Shown: piece after piece, positions 1 to 9,984 of the stretch
How positions within the stretch are numbered: position 1 is the first letter of the stretch
Layout: every line of letters starts with the position of its first letter
NCBI RefSeq assembly: GCF_003709565.1
Contig: NZ_QNRC01000008.1
Location: forward strand, 124,001 to 188,000
From: Paracoccus sigandri
Lineage (GTDB): Bacteria > Pseudomonadota > Alphaproteobacteria > Rhodobacterales > Rhodobacteraceae
Reading direction: 5' to 3'
DNA: 64,000 nt
Translations under genes and position numbers: made by a program
The notes under the pieces: model-generated
Seen by the model: only the letters and a program-made list of their open reading frames with translations
Databases searched by the model: none
Told to the model about the DNA's origin: nothing

Positions 1-186
1 GTGATGATGGCGAACCAGATCGCCACCTTCTTCAACACCCAGCCCGGCGACAAGGCGGCCGAGAATGTCGCCGCCCATCTGCGCGATTTCTGGGAGCCCC
101 GGATGCGCGCGCAGCTGAAGGAATACGTCGCCGCCGGCGGCGCCGGGCTGAACCCCACCGTGGCCGAGGCCGCCCGCCAGCTGTGA
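1..186 (+). CDS. fdsD: formate dehydrogenase subunit delta (5' end cut by window edge)
   Basis: Small delta subunit of the NAD-dependent, molybdenum-containing formate dehydrogenase (FdsGBACD type), which oxidises formate in the cytoplasm. FdsD is accessory and needed for assembly or activity. The visible 61 residues carry the family pattern MANQIATFF near the start and FWEPRMRAQL in the middle, followed by an Ala/Gly-rich tail. Family members begin a few residues further upstream (typically ending in KL before this point), so the GTG at base 1 is probably an internal Val and the gene is truncated by the window. The adjacent modABC molybdate transporter fits a Mo enzyme. Confidence 0.85.
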   Translation: MMMANQIATFFNTQPGDKAAENVAAHLRDFWEPRMRAQLKEYVAAGGAGLNPTVAEAARQL

Positions 187-267
187 GCCCGCCGCCCGGC
201 ATGGAAACCCAGGCCCCCCCTTGCGGGTTGTCCCGGTGAAAGCGGATGCGTGCCGGGACAGGGGATC

Positions 268-1218
268 ATGCAGGACAGCGCCATATTCGATCTGTCGCAG
301 GCTCGGGTCTGCGTGATCTTCAACCGCGGCTCGGGCAGCAAGGACGACGCGGAATTCATCGAGGCCGTGACCGGGGCGCTTGAGCCGCGCGCGGCGGAAT
401 TCGCCCTGCGCCGCACCGGCGAGGGCGGGAACCTGGCCGATCTGGCGCGGCAGGCGGTGGAGGACGGCTTCGACCTGATCCTTGCGGCGGGCGGCGACGG
501 CACGCAATCGGCGGTGGCGGGCGCGCTGGCCGGGACGGATGCGGTGATGGGGGTCCTGCCGGGCGGCACCTTCAACTATTTCGCCCGCGACCTGGGCGTC
601 GGCGAAGAACTGGAGGACGCGCTGGAGACGATCCTGGAGGCGCGGGTCCACAGGGTCGATGTCGGGCAGATCAACGACCTGATCTTCCTCAACAATGTCA
701 GCTTCGGCGCCTATCCGCACATCCTGAAGACGCGCGAGGGGATCTATCGCCGCTGGGGCCGGTCGCGCCTTGCCGCCTATTGGTCGGTGCTGGTCGCGCT
801 GCGCCGCCTGCGCCGCCCGATGCGGCTGACCGCGCGGGTCGGCGGGCAAAAGCGTCATTTCAGCACCGCGCTGGTCTTCGTCGCCCGCAGCGCCTATCAG
901 CTGGAAAGCTTCGGGCTGGACGGGGCCGAGGCGATCCGCAACGGCCAGTTCGCGGTGCTGGTCGCCAAGGCGAAGCGCCCGCTGCCGCTGATGGGCTCGG
1001 CCTTCCGGCTGGCCTTCGGGCGCAGCGCGAAGGACAGCGATTTCGACCTGATCCTGACCGAGGAGCTGACCATCGAGACCGACAAGCCGCGCCAGCTGGT
1101 CGCCCATGACGGCGAAAAGACCCTGATGCGGGCGCCGTTCCACCTGAAGGTGCTGCATGACGGGCTGCAGGTCTTGTTGCCCGCCGATGGCAGCAACAAG
1201 ACCGACGGGGCGGAATGA
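268..1218 (+). CDS. diacylglycerol kinase-family lipid kinase
   Basis: ATP-dependent lipid kinase of the DAGK catalytic family, likely phosphorylating diacylglycerol or a related lipid at the membrane face. The glycine-rich nucleotide motif GGDGT lies at residues 75-79, followed by the family block LPGGTFNYFARDLG. Length of 316 residues is normal. I chose the ATG at 268, preceded by an AGGGGA ribosome site, over an in-frame GTG at 250. The stop overlaps the start of the next gene (ATGA), so the lipid kinase and the downstream phosphoesterase are probably translated together. The exact substrate cannot be told from sequence. Confidence 0.85.
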   Translation: MQDSAIFDLSQARVCVIFNRGSGSKDDAEFIEAVTGALEPRAAEFALRRTGEGGNLADLARQAVEDGFDLILAAGGDGTQSAVAGALAGTDAVMGVLPGGTFNYFARDLGVGEELEDALETILEARVHRVDVGQINDLIFLNNVSFGAYPHILKTREGIYRRWGRSRLAAYWSVLVALRRLRRPMRLTARVGGQKRHFSTALVFVARSAYQLESFGLDGAEAIRNGQFAVLVAKAKRPLPLMGSAFRLAFGRSAKDSDFDLILTEELTIETDKPRQLVAHDGEKTLMRAPFHLKVLHDGLQVLLPADGSNKTDGAE

Positions 1219-2081
1219 CCCGGATCCTGCACCTGTCGGACCTGCATTTCGGCTTCCATCGCGCCGCGCTGGTCGAGCCCCTGCTGCGGCGGATCAATAC
1301 CGCGCAGGCCGATCTGGTGGTCGTCACCGGCGACCTGACCCATCGCGCCCGGCCCGCGCAATATCGGCAGGCGGCGGATTTCCTGCGCCGGATCGGTCCC
1401 GACTGGATCGCCGTGCCGGGCAATCACGACCTGCCGCTGTTCAACCTTCCGGGGCGGATCTTCCGGCCCTATGCCGGCTATCGCGCCGCGATCTGCCGCG
1501 AGCTGGCGCCGATGCGCCGGATCGGCGCGGTGCAGGTGCTGGGCGTGAACAGCGCCGATCCCCTGGCGATCCAGCGGGGCAGGCTGCCGCGCCGGATGGT
1601 CGATGGCCTGCTGGCGCGGCTGGCGCAGGCGCCGGTGAACATCGTGGCGCTGCACCATCCGCTGCAGCACCGCCCCGAGGTGGACAAGGCGCTTGCGCGC
1701 GGCGCGGAACAGGCGCTGGCGCGGCTTGAGGGCGTGGGCGCGCAGATCGTGCTGAGCGGGCATCTGCATGTCTGGGCGGCGGGGGCCTTCCTGGACCCGG
1801 TGGCGGGGCGCGGCATCCTGCAGATCCAGGCCGGCACCGCGCTTTGCGCCCGGCCCGGCGATCTGCGCAACGAATTCTGCCTGCTGGACATCCAGGGCGC
1901 GGAGCTGACCATCGAGCGCCATGTCGCCCCGATGGACGAGCCCGGCTTCCGCCCGCCCGAATACCTGCATTTCTCGCGCGCCTCGGGGGCGTGGCACCCC
2001 CTGGGCCACAGCCCGGATCAGGAAACCGAGCCGATCCCCACCGATCCCGGCGCGACCGAGACCGCCTTCAGGACCGCATAG
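1215..2081 (+). CDS. calcineurin-like metallophosphoesterase
   Basis: Cytoplasmic metal-dependent phosphoesterase. The metal-binding motifs appear in order: DLH (residues 9-11), GDLTH (39-43), GNHD (68-71) and SGHLHVW near residue 180. This is the calcineurin-like superfamily fold found in CpdA-like and YfcE-like enzymes. The substrate is not determined: a cyclic nucleotide or a phospholipid headgroup are both possible. Translationally coupled to the upstream lipid kinase by ATGA. Its last 64 bases overlap the 3' end of modC on the other strand, so the two transcripts converge. Confidence 0.85.
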   Translation: MTRILHLSDLHFGFHRAALVEPLLRRINTAQADLVVVTGDLTHRARPAQYRQAADFLRRIGPDWIAVPGNHDLPLFNLPGRIFRPYAGYRAAICRELAPMRRIGAVQVLGVNSADPLAIQRGRLPRRMVDGLLARLAQAPVNIVALHHPLQHRPEVDKALARGAEQALARLEGVGAQIVLSGHLHVWAAGAFLDPVAGRGILQIQAGTALCARPGDLRNEFCLLDIQGAELTIERHVAPMDEPGFRPPEYLHFSRASGAWHPLGHSPDQETEPIPTDPGATETAFRTA

Positions 2082-3109
2082 AGGGACTGGCCCGGCGCCA
2101 GCCCCAGCGCCGTGGCCGAGCGGCGGGTGATCCGCGCCAGCAGTGCCTCGCCCCCGGCCTCCAGCCGCACCAGCATCCCGGAATCGCCGATCGGGGTCAG
2201 GTCGCGGATCGTGACCGCCAGCACGTTCAGCGCCGAGATCCCCTCGGGCCGGGTCCGCGCCAGCATCACGTCCTGCGCCAGGATGCGCAGCCGCAGCGCG
2301 GTGCCCGGCGCGGCATCCACCTGCGGCAGCCAGACCGGCCCCGCCGCCGTCCCCAGCCGCGTCAGGCCGTCACCCTCCTGCGCCTCGACGCGGGCCGAGA
2401 TGATCGCCCCGGCCTCGCGCAGTCCCAGAAGCGGCGCGGTGGCCGGATCGGACAGGATCGCGCCGGCGGGGCCCGCGGCGGTCACGCGGCCCGCGTCGAT
2501 CAGCACGACGGTGGTGGCCAGCCGCGCTACCTCGGCCGGGGAATGGCTGACATAGAGGATCGGCAGCCCGGTCTCGTCCCGCAGCCGCTCCAGATAGGGC
2601 AGGATCTCGGCCTTGCGCGCCTCGTCCAGCGCGGCAAGGGGTTCGTCCATCAGCAGGATGCGCGGATTGGACAGGATCGCCCGGCCAAGCGCGACGCGCT
2701 GCCTTTCGCCGCCCGACAGCGCGCCGGGGCGGCGCAGCAGCAGCGGGCCGATCCCCAGCATCTCGACGATGCGCGCCATCTCGGCGCCCTGGCGGCCGCG
2801 GGCGAACCAGCGCCCGTAAAGCAGGTTCTGCCGCACCGTCAGATGCGGAAACAGCCGCGCCTCCTGGAAGACATAGCCCAGGCTGCGGCGATGCGGCGGC
2901 AGGAAGCGGCCGGTGGTGCTGTCCGACAGGACCAGCCCGCCCGCCTCGATCCGGCCCTGGTCGGGGCGCATCAGCCCGGCCACGGCATTGATGATGGTGG
3001 TCTTGCCCGATCCCGATTGCCCGAACAGCGCGGTCAGCCCGGCGGGCGCGTCGAAGGCGGCGTCCAGCGTGAAACCCGCGAAGCGGTGGCGGATGGCCAG
3101 GGACAGCAT
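2018..3109 (-). CDS. modC: molybdate ABC transporter ATP-binding protein
   Basis: ATPase of the molybdate importer ModABC, driving oxyanion uptake through ModB. Walker A GQSGSGKT is at residues 30-37, the ABC signature LSGGERQR is near residue 132, and Walker B ends LLMDEPLAALD. After about residue 290 a TOBE-like domain binds oxyanion or regulates transport. 363 residues is the normal ModC length. The ATG at 3109 overlaps the modB stop (ATGA). The 3' end overlaps the convergent metallophosphoesterase gene. Molybdate supplied here would feed the adjacent formate dehydrogenase. Confidence 0.95.
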   Translation of the reverse strand: MLSLAIRHRFAGFTLDAAFDAPAGLTALFGQSGSGKTTIINAVAGLMRPDQGRIEAGGLVLSDSTTGRFLPPHRRSLGYVFQEARLFPHLTVRQNLLYGRWFARGRQGAEMARIVEMLGIGPLLLRRPGALSGGERQRVALGRAILSNPRILLMDEPLAALDEARKAEILPYLERLRDETGLPILYVSHSPAEVARLATTVVLIDAGRVTAAGPAGAILSDPATAPLLGLREAGAIISARVEAQEGDGLTRLGTAAGPVWLPQVDAAPGTALRLRILAQDVMLARTRPEGISALNVLAVTIRDLTPIGDSGMLVRLEAGGEALLARITRRSATALGLAPGQSLYAVLKAVSVAPGSVGIGSVS

Positions 3110-3807
3110 CAGCCGCCCCCGATGCGCCGCGCGACGGCACGGGCGATCCATTCCGACAGGAACAGCGCCGCCATGGCGATCACGATGGCGATCATCACCA
3201 GCCGCGCCGCCGCGCCTTCGCCGCCGGGCACCTGCAGGAAGGCATAGATGGCCGAGGGCAGGGTCTGGGTCTGGCCGGGGATGTTCGAGACGAAAGTGAT
3301 CGTCGCGCCGAATTCGCCCATCGCCTTGGCGAAGGCCAGCACCATGCCCGCCAGGATGCCGGGCAGGATCAGCGGCAGGGTCACGGTCAGAAACACCCAG
3401 ACGCGCGAGGCCCCCAGCGTCGAGGCCGCCTGTTCCAGCTTCGGGTCCACCGCCTCGATCGCCAGCCGGATCGCGCGGACCATCAGCGGGAAGGCCATGA
3501 TCGCGGCGGCCAGGGCCGCGCCGGTCCAGCGGAAGGCGAAGGTGATGCCGAACCACTGGTCCAGGAACTGCCCCACCGTGCCGCGCCGCCCGAAGGTCAA
3601 GAGCAGCAGATAGCCGGTCACGACCGGCGGCAGCACCAGCGGCAGATGCACCAGCCCGTTCAGCAGTCCATGTCCCGGAAAGCGCCAGCGGGCCAGCGCA
3701 TAGGCGACCAGCACGCCCAGGGGCAGGCTGGCCGCCACGGCCCAGAGCGAGACCTTCACCGACAGGCGGACCGCCTGCCATTCCGCCGGGGTCAGCCAGT
3801 CCGTCAC
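3109..3807 (-). CDS. modB: molybdate ABC transporter permease
   Basis: Inner-membrane permease of the molybdate importer. The 232-residue protein has about five to six hydrophobic helices and the conserved cytoplasmic EAA loop (EQAASTLGAS near residue 130) that docks on ModC. MGEFGATITFVSNIPGQT is the characteristic ModB block. It sits between modA (4 bases upstream) and modC (ATGA overlap), giving a compact modABC operon on the minus strand. Confidence 0.95.
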   Translation of the reverse strand: MTDWLTPAEWQAVRLSVKVSLWAVAASLPLGVLVAYALARWRFPGHGLLNGLVHLPLVLPPVVTGYLLLLTFGRRGTVGQFLDQWFGITFAFRWTGAALAAAIMAFPLMVRAIRLAIEAVDPKLEQAASTLGASRVWVFLTVTLPLILPGILAGMVLAFAKAMGEFGATITFVSNIPGQTQTLPSAIYAFLQVPGGEGAAARLVMIAIVIAMAALFLSEWIARAVARRIGGG

Positions 3808-3811
3808 CGGG

Positions 3812-4564
3812 TCAGTTCAGCACCGTGAAGCCATGCGCCTGGAAGATCGCCCCGGCGGATTCGCCCGACAGCGCCTCGTAGAAGTCGCGGTCGGCCTGGT
3901 CGGCGGCGCCGGTCAGCAGGCCGGCGGGATAGGTGATCTCGGGATAGCTGTCGGCAGGGAAGTCGCCCACGATGGTCACGTTGTCCTCGGCTGCGGCATC
4001 GGTCGCGTAGACGATGCCATAAGGCGCCTCGCCGGTCGAGACCAGCGTCAGCGCGGCGCGGACATTGTCGGATTGCGCGACATCGGCCTCGACCGCCTGC
4101 CAGACGCCAAGGGTTTCCAGCGCGGCCTTGCCGTATTGGCCTGCCGGCACGGAATCGACCAGCGCCATGGCCAGCTTCTCGCCGTCCAGCAGCTGGTCCA
4201 GGGGGAAGCCCGGCCCGATCTCGACCGGCTCGGCCCCTTGCCCATGGGCGATCAGCACCAGCCGGTTGCCCAGCAGGTCGGTGCGCGCGCCCTCGGCCAC
4301 CATGCCTTCCTGGTCGACCGCATCCATCCATTCGACATTGGCCGAGATGAACAGGTCGGCCGGCGCGCCCTCGATGATCTGCTTGGCCAGCGCGTTCGAG
4401 CCGGCATAGGACAGCGTGACCTCGTGGCCGGTCTCGGCGCTCCATTCGGCGGCGATCTCGTCCAGCGCGTTCTTCAGCGAGGCGGCGGCGAAGACCACGA
4501 CCTCGTCCGCGGCGGCGGGCAGGGGGGCCAGAAGGGCAAGGGCGGTCAGGGCAGGGCGCAGCAT
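3812..4564 (-). CDS. modA: molybdate ABC transporter substrate-binding protein
   Basis: Periplasmic molybdate-binding protein, first gene of the operon. A signal peptide is visible (MLRPALTALALLAPLPAAA, cleavage about residue 20). The mature protein begins with VVVFAAASLKNAL, the oxyanion-binding segment of ModA, followed by SYAGSNALAKQI and ADLFISAN. Length is 250 residues, as in the family. The upstream non-coding region carries two dyads that could be regulatory sites. No ModE gene is present in the window. Confidence 0.95.
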   Translation of the reverse strand: MLRPALTALALLAPLPAAADEVVVFAAASLKNALDEIAAEWSAETGHEVTLSYAGSNALAKQIIEGAPADLFISANVEWMDAVDQEGMVAEGARTDLLGNRLVLIAHGQGAEPVEIGPGFPLDQLLDGEKLAMALVDSVPAGQYGKAALETLGVWQAVEADVAQSDNVRAALTLVSTGEAPYGIVYATDAAAEDNVTIVGDFPADSYPEITYPAGLLTGAADQADRDFYEALSGESAGAIFQAHGFTVLN

Positions 4565-4884
4565 CGGGGGTCCTTTCGAGTGATGGTCGTCCGTCCGGGA
4601 CGATATGTCGGAAGGAAGCTAACGCCGCGCCGTGCCCCGGCGCAAGCGATATTTCCAGCTGGATACATCCCCGGATTATCGCTGCGCTATTCAACTAAAT
4701 GTTGATTTATGGCCCTTGGGCGCTTATATGCCGCCCCAGTCAATCGGGCGACATGGTCACAACAGACCGCTGCATACGGGTCGGGCGTCACGCTTCGACC
4801 CTTTGTCGTTCCGAAAGACGCCCAACAGACCGGCGGAGCCAACCGTCAGGCCAGTCAAACAGACGTAAAGGAAACTGATCATAT
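4565..4884. promoter_or_regulatory. modA/rpsA divergent promoter region with two dyads
   Basis: This 320-base spacer has no gene. Two inverted repeats are visible. The first is AGCGATA (4645-4651) and TATCGCT (4677-4683), extending imperfectly inward (ATTTCC against GGAT). The second is TCAAC-TAAAT-GTTGA (4691-4705), a perfect 15-base palindrome. Both lie in an unusually AT-rich stretch next to modA, so metal- or molybdate-responsive control is plausible, but neither matches the textbook ModE box exactly. An AAAGGA ribosome site for rpsA is at about 4867-4872. Confidence 0.5.
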
Positions 4885-6564
4885 ATGTGCGCTAAAGCGA
4901 CCATGGAGGAATTCGAAGCCCTCCTGAACGAAAGCTTCGAGATCGACACGCCCGAAGAGGGTTCGGTCGTCAAGGGCAAGGTCATCGCCATCGAGGCGGG
5001 CCAGGCCATCATCGATGTCGGCTACAAGATGGAAGGCCGCGTCGATCTGAAGGAATTCGCAAATCCCGGCGAGGAAGCCAAGATCGCCGTCGGCGACGAG
5101 GTCGAGGTCTATCTGGACCGCGTGGAAAACGCCCGCGGCGAAGCCTCGATCAGCCGCGAGAAAGCCCGCCGCGAAGAGGCCTGGGATCGTCTGGAGCGTG
5201 CCTATGGCGATGAAGAGCGCGTCGAAGGCGCCATCTTCGGCCGCGTCAAGGGCGGCTTCACCGTCGATCTGGGCGGTGCCGTGGCCTTCCTGCCCGGTTC
5301 GCAAGTGGATGTCCGCCCCGTGCGCGACGCCGGCCCGCTGATGGGCCTGAAGCAGCCCTTCCAGATCCTGAAGATGGACCGCCGCCGCGGCAATATCGTC
5401 GTGTCGCGCCGCGCCATCCTGGAAGAGAGCCGCGCCGAGCAGCGCGCCGAGGTCATCGCCAACCTGACCGAAGGCCAGACCGTGGACGGTGTCGTCAAGA
5501 ACATCACCGAATACGGCGCCTTCGTGGATCTGGGCGGTGTCGACGGCCTGCTGCACGTCACCGACATGGCCTGGCGCCGCGTCAACCACCCCTCCGAGAT
5601 CCTGTCGATCGGCGAGACCCTCAAGGTCCAGGTCATCAAGATCAACAAGGACAGCCACCGCATCAGCCTGGGCATGAAGCAGCTGCAGGCCGATCCCTGG
5701 GATACCGTCGGCGACAAGTTCCCGATCGGCTCGGTTCACCAGGGCCGCGTGACCAACATCACCGATTACGGCGCCTTCGTGGAGCTGGAAGCCGGTGTCG
5801 AGGGCCTGGTCCATGTCAGCGAAATGAGCTGGACCAAGAAGAACGTCCATCCGGGCAAGATCGTCTCGACCTCGCAAGAAGTCGATGTGATGGTGCTGGA
5901 GATCGACGAGGCCAAGCGCCGGGTCAGCCTGGGTCTGAAGCAGACCATGCGCAACCCGTGGGAAGTCTTCGCCGAAACCCACCCGAGCGGCACCGTCATC
6001 GAGGGCGAGGTCAAGAACATCACCGAATTCGGTCTGTTCATCGGCCTGGACGGCGATATCGACGGCATGGTCCACCTCTCGGACATCTCGTGGGATGCCC
6101 GTGGCGAGGATGCCATCCAGGACTTCCGCAAGGGCGACGTGGTGAAAGCCGTGGTCCAGGACGTGGATGTCGAGAAAGAGCGCATCTCGCTGTCGATCAA
6201 GGCCCTGGAAAACGAGCACATGGCCGAAGCCGTCGACGGCGTGAAGCGTGGCACCATCGTGACCGCGCAGGTCACCGCCATCGAGGATGGCGGCATCGAG
6301 GTGGAATATAACGGCGTCAAGTCGTTCATCCGCCGCAGCGACCTGGCCCGCGACCGCCAGGACCAGCGCCCCGAGCGTTTCCAGGTCGGCGACAAGGTCG
6401 ATGCCCGCGTCACCAACATCGACACCAAGACCCGCCGCCTGGGCCTGTCGATCAAGGCCCGCGAGATCGCCGAGGAGAAAGAGGCCATCGACCAGTATGG
6501 CAGCTCGGATTCGGGCGCCTCGCTGGGTGATATCCTTGGTGCCGCGCTGAACCGCAACAACTGA
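4885..6564 (+). CDS. rpsA: 30S ribosomal protein S1
   Basis: Ribosomal protein S1, which helps the 30S subunit load mRNA, important for leaders with weak ribosome sites. The protein has 559 residues, the usual length, and contains six S1 RNA-binding repeats; the classical repeats 3-6 show as recurring VKNITEYGAFVDLGG- and VTNITDYGAFVEL-type blocks. The ATG at 4885 follows AAAGGA and gives the expected N-terminus ATMEEFEALLNESFEI. A strong intrinsic terminator follows, so rpsA ends its own transcript. IhfB is encoded downstream, the same order as rpsA-ihfB in many proteobacteria. Confidence 0.97.
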   Translation: MCAKATMEEFEALLNESFEIDTPEEGSVVKGKVIAIEAGQAIIDVGYKMEGRVDLKEFANPGEEAKIAVGDEVEVYLDRVENARGEASISREKARREEAWDRLERAYGDEERVEGAIFGRVKGGFTVDLGGAVAFLPGSQVDVRPVRDAGPLMGLKQPFQILKMDRRRGNIVVSRRAILEESRAEQRAEVIANLTEGQTVDGVVKNITEYGAFVDLGGVDGLLHVTDMAWRRVNHPSEILSIGETLKVQVIKINKDSHRISLGMKQLQADPWDTVGDKFPIGSVHQGRVTNITDYGAFVELEAGVEGLVHVSEMSWTKKNVHPGKIVSTSQEVDVMVLEIDEAKRRVSLGLKQTMRNPWEVFAETHPSGTVIEGEVKNITEFGLFIGLDGDIDGMVHLSDISWDARGEDAIQDFRKGDVVKAVVQDVDVEKERISLSIKALENEHMAEAVDGVKRGTIVTAQVTAIEDGGIEVEYNGVKSFIRRSDLARDRQDQRPERFQVGDKVDARVTNIDTKTRRLGLSIKAREIAEEKEAIDQYGSSDSGASLGDILGAALNRNN

Positions 6565-6586
6565 GCGGCCGGCACGCCCTGATCCG

Positions 6587-6621
6587 CCCCGTCCCCGGTT
6601 CGTTCCGGGGGCGGGGTTTTT
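6587..6621 (+). terminator. rho-independent terminator of rpsA
   Basis: Stem CCCCGTCCCCGG (6587-6598) pairs with CCGGGGGCGGGG (6605-6616) around the loop TTCGTT and is followed by five T. It lies 23 bases after the rpsA stop. Confidence 0.9.
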
Positions 6622-6803
6622 CTTGCCTGAAACCGGTGCTAGCGCAAGCAGCGGCCTCTTGCGCGCGCGGGGCAAAGCTGGCATCGCTATGAAACCAAGT
6701 CGTTGTTTCGGCGTTTGGCCAAGAGGATGCGAGGCTGGCAGCTGCGTTTCGGCTGACCGAAAGACCGCCCCGCGCAAGAATGTCGCAGCATAAGGGGAGT
6801 GCG

Positions 6804-7088
6804 ATGATCCGGTCCGAACTGATCCAGAAGATCGCCGAAGAAAATCCGCATCTGTTCCGCCGGGATGTCGAGCGGATCGTGAACACGGTTTTCGAGGAAA
6901 TCATCGACGCGATGGCGCGGGGCGACCGGGTCGAGCTGCGCGGCTTCGGCGCCTTCTCGGTGAAGAAGCGCGAATCCCGCACCGGCCGCAACCCGCGCAC
7001 CGGCGAATCCGTCGAAGTCGAGGAAAAGCACGTGCCCTTCTTCAAGACCGGCAAATTGCTGCGCGACCGGTTGAACGGCGACGCCTGA
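6804..7088 (+). CDS. ihfB: integration host factor subunit beta
   Basis: DNA-bending protein of the HU/IHF family, partner of IhfA. It acts in nucleoid architecture, recombination and sigma-54 promoters. The 94-residue product begins [17 protein letters not shown] and contains the signature GRNPRTGE and the DNA-binding arm near residues 50-75. I chose the ATG at 6804 because AAGGGGAG lies seven bases upstream; an in-frame ATG at 6780 has no such site. IHF may also assist the tyrosine integrase of the element at 24-34 kb, although that is inference. Confidence 0.95.
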   Translation: MIRSELIQKIAEENPHLFRRDVERIVNTVFEEIIDAMARGDRVELRGFGAFSVKKRESRTGRNPRTGESVEVEEKHVPFFKTGKLLRDRLNGDA

Positions 7089-7153
7089 GCGGGGTAAACA
7101 GCGGCCAGCCACGCGGCCGTTCCGGCCCGACGCGCCATCCCAAGGGGTCTGCC

Positions 7154-7564
7154 ATGCGTTTCATCCGCCTGTCCTTCGTCATCCTGCTGGCCATCGTGCT
7201 GATCGCCGTCGCGCTCGCGAATCGCGACATGGTCACGCTCAGCGCCTTTCCGGCGAATTTCGACCAGTATCTGGGCGGGCAATGGTCGGTGCGGCTGCCG
7301 CTGTTCCTGGTGATCTTCCTGGCCTTCGCGCTGGGGATGCTGGCCGGCCTGGTCTGGGAATACCTGCGCGAGGCGCATATCCGCCGCGAGGCACGCCGCC
7401 GCTCGACCGAGGTCCAGCGGCTGGAGCAGGAGGTCAGCCACCTGCGCGACCGCCATGCCAGTCCGCGCGACGAGGTCCTGGCGATCCTCGACCGGCCGAA
7501 ATCCGCGCCCGCTGCGGCCCCGGCCGATCCCGCCGCGGCTGCCTCGCTGCCCGCGCCGCGCTGA
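7154..7564 (+). CDS. LapA domain-containing inner-membrane protein
   Basis: Small membrane protein of the LapA/DUF1049 family, linked in other bacteria to envelope and LPS assembly control. Two hydrophobic segments are visible at about residues 5-24 and 50-72, followed by a charged coiled-coil stretch (REAHIRREARRRSTEVQRLE) and an Ala/Pro-rich tail. 136 residues is somewhat long because of that tail. It follows ihfB by 65 bases and precedes trpF by 8 bases, matching the usual ihfB-lapA-trpF order of this family. Confidence 0.8.
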   Translation: MRFIRLSFVILLAIVLIAVALANRDMVTLSAFPANFDQYLGGQWSVRLPLFLVIFLAFALGMLAGLVWEYLREAHIRREARRRSTEVQRLEQEVSHLRDRHASPRDEVLAILDRPKSAPAAAPADPAAAASLPAPR

Positions 7565-7572
7565 GCGGCCCG

Positions 7573-8208
7573 ATGGCTCAGGTCAAGATCTGCGGATTGC
7601 GCGAAGCGGCCCATGTCGCCGCCGCGGTCGAGGCCGGCGCCCGCTATCTGGGCTTCGTCTTCTTCCCGAAATCGCCGCGCGCCATCCTGCCCGCCCAGGC
7701 CGCCGCCCTGGCCGCCGAGGTGCCGCCGGGCGTCGCCCGCGTGGGGCTCTTCGTCGATCCGGGTGACGCGCTGCTCGAAGCGACCCTGGCCGCGGCGCCG
7801 CTTGACCTGATCCAGCTGCACGGCGCGGAATCCCCCGCCCGCGTCTCGCAGATCAAGGCGCGCTTCGGCCTGCCGGTGATGAAGGCGGTGGGCATCGCCG
7901 GGCCCCAGGACCTGGACGCGCTGTGGGATTACGCGCTGGTCGCCGACATGCTGCTGGTCGATGCCAAGCCGCCAAAGGATGCGGTGCTGCCGGGCGGCAA
8001 CGGGCTGGCCTTCGACTGGCGGCTGCTGGTCGGGCGCAAATGGCTGAAGCCCTGGCTTCTGGCGGGCGGGCTGACCCCCGCCAACGTGGCCGAGGCGATC
8101 CGCCTGACCGGCGCGCCCGGCGTCGATGTAAGTTCCGGCGTCGAGACCGCTCCCGGCGTCAAGGACGCCGCCCTGATCCGCGACTTCATCCGCGAGGCCG
8201 CCCCATGA
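7573..8208 (+). CDS. trpF: phosphoribosylanthranilate isomerase
   Basis: Third step of tryptophan synthesis: isomerises N-(5'-phosphoribosyl)anthranilate to CdRP. It is a TIM barrel of 211 residues. KICGL at residues 4-8 contains the catalytic Cys; GFVFFPKSPR and QLHG are further family blocks, and LAGGLTPANV with VDVSSGVE form the phosphate-binding end. The start at 7573 lies 8 bases after lapA. The stop overlaps the start of the following GNAT gene (ATGA). Confidence 0.95.
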   Translation: MAQVKICGLREAAHVAAAVEAGARYLGFVFFPKSPRAILPAQAAALAAEVPPGVARVGLFVDPGDALLEATLAAAPLDLIQLHGAESPARVSQIKARFGLPVMKAVGIAGPQDLDALWDYALVADMLLVDAKPPKDAVLPGGNGLAFDWRLLVGRKWLKPWLLAGGLTPANVAEAIRLTGAPGVDVSSGVETAPGVKDAALIRDFIREAAP

Positions 8209-8651
8209 CCGTCGCCTTCCAGCCCGCCACCCGCGCCGACGTGCCCGCCGTGGTCGCCCTGCTGGCCGACGACATCCTGGGCCGCGGCCGGGAAACCGCC
8301 GATCTCGCCCCCTATCTCGCCGCCTTCGACGCCATGCGCGCCGAGGGCGGCAACACCCTCTATGTGGGCCGGATCGGCGCGGCGATCGTCGCCTGCTACC
8401 AGCTGACCCTGATCTCGGGCCTGTCGCTCTCGGCCGCGCGCCGCGCGCTGCTGGAGGGGGTGCGCGTCGCCTCGACCCATCGCGGCCAGCGCATCGGCGA
8501 GGCCCTGGTCGCCGATGCCGAGGCCCGTGCCCGCGCTGCCGGCTGCCGGCTGATCCACTTCACCACCAACAAGGCCCGCGGCGACGCGCATCGCTTCTAT
8601 GACCGCATGGGCTTCACCCCAAGCCATATCGGCTATAAGAAACCGCTCTAG
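8205..8651 (+). CDS. GNAT family N-acetyltransferase
   Basis: Acetyl-CoA-dependent N-acetyltransferase of the GNAT fold, 148 residues. The acetyl-CoA pocket motif is recognisable as [14 protein letters not shown] (residues 85-98), and the C-terminal strand reads RFYDRMGF. The substrate is unknown. The ORF overlaps trpF by four bases and lies between trpF and trpB, so it is probably co-transcribed with tryptophan genes without necessarily acting in that pathway. Confidence 0.8.
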   Translation: MTVAFQPATRADVPAVVALLADDILGRGRETADLAPYLAAFDAMRAEGGNTLYVGRIGAAIVACYQLTLISGLSLSAARRALLEGVRVASTHRGQRIGEALVADAEARARAAGCRLIHFTTNKARGDAHRFYDRMGFTPSHIGYKKPL

Positions 8652-8652
8652 A

Positions 8653-8674
8653 CTTCTTCGTTGCCCAAATACCC
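8653..8674 (-). repeat. short dispersed intergenic repeat (copy D)
   Basis: Read on the minus strand this is GGGTATTTGGGCAACGAAGAAG, nearly identical to the copy at 20252-20283. It lies between the GNAT stop and trpB. It is a fragment of the GC-rich family whose longest copies are at 11531-11598 and 54391-54463. Confidence 0.6.
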
Positions 8675-8701
8675 GAAATCCGAACCGCGAAGGCGCATCC
8701 C

Positions 8702-9920
<1,219 letters not shown>

Positions 9921-9928
<8 letters not shown>

Positions 9929-9972
9929 CCGGCAGACCTGACCGGCAGACCTGACCGGCAGGCCCGACCGGC
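9921..9972. repeat. 13-base tandem repeat spanning the trpB stop codon
   Basis: Three perfect copies of AGACCTGACCGGC (9921, 9934, 9947) are followed by a fourth with two changes (9960-9972). The first copy contains the final codons and TGA stop of trpB, so each further copy repeats an out-of-use stop. Confidence 0.95.
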
Positions 9973-9984
9973 GCCCCGGCCCGC

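Noticed and set aside
2018..2081. Overlap of metallophosphoesterase and modC 3' ends as a possible antisense regulator
   Set aside because: Convergent tail overlaps are common in compact genomes; nothing further supports regulation.
4879..6777. Long minus-strand ORF opposite rpsA (and similar long antisense frames opposite purL, iorAB, ccmF, accC)
   Set aside because: Shadow frames produced by high-GC codon usage in well-identified genes.
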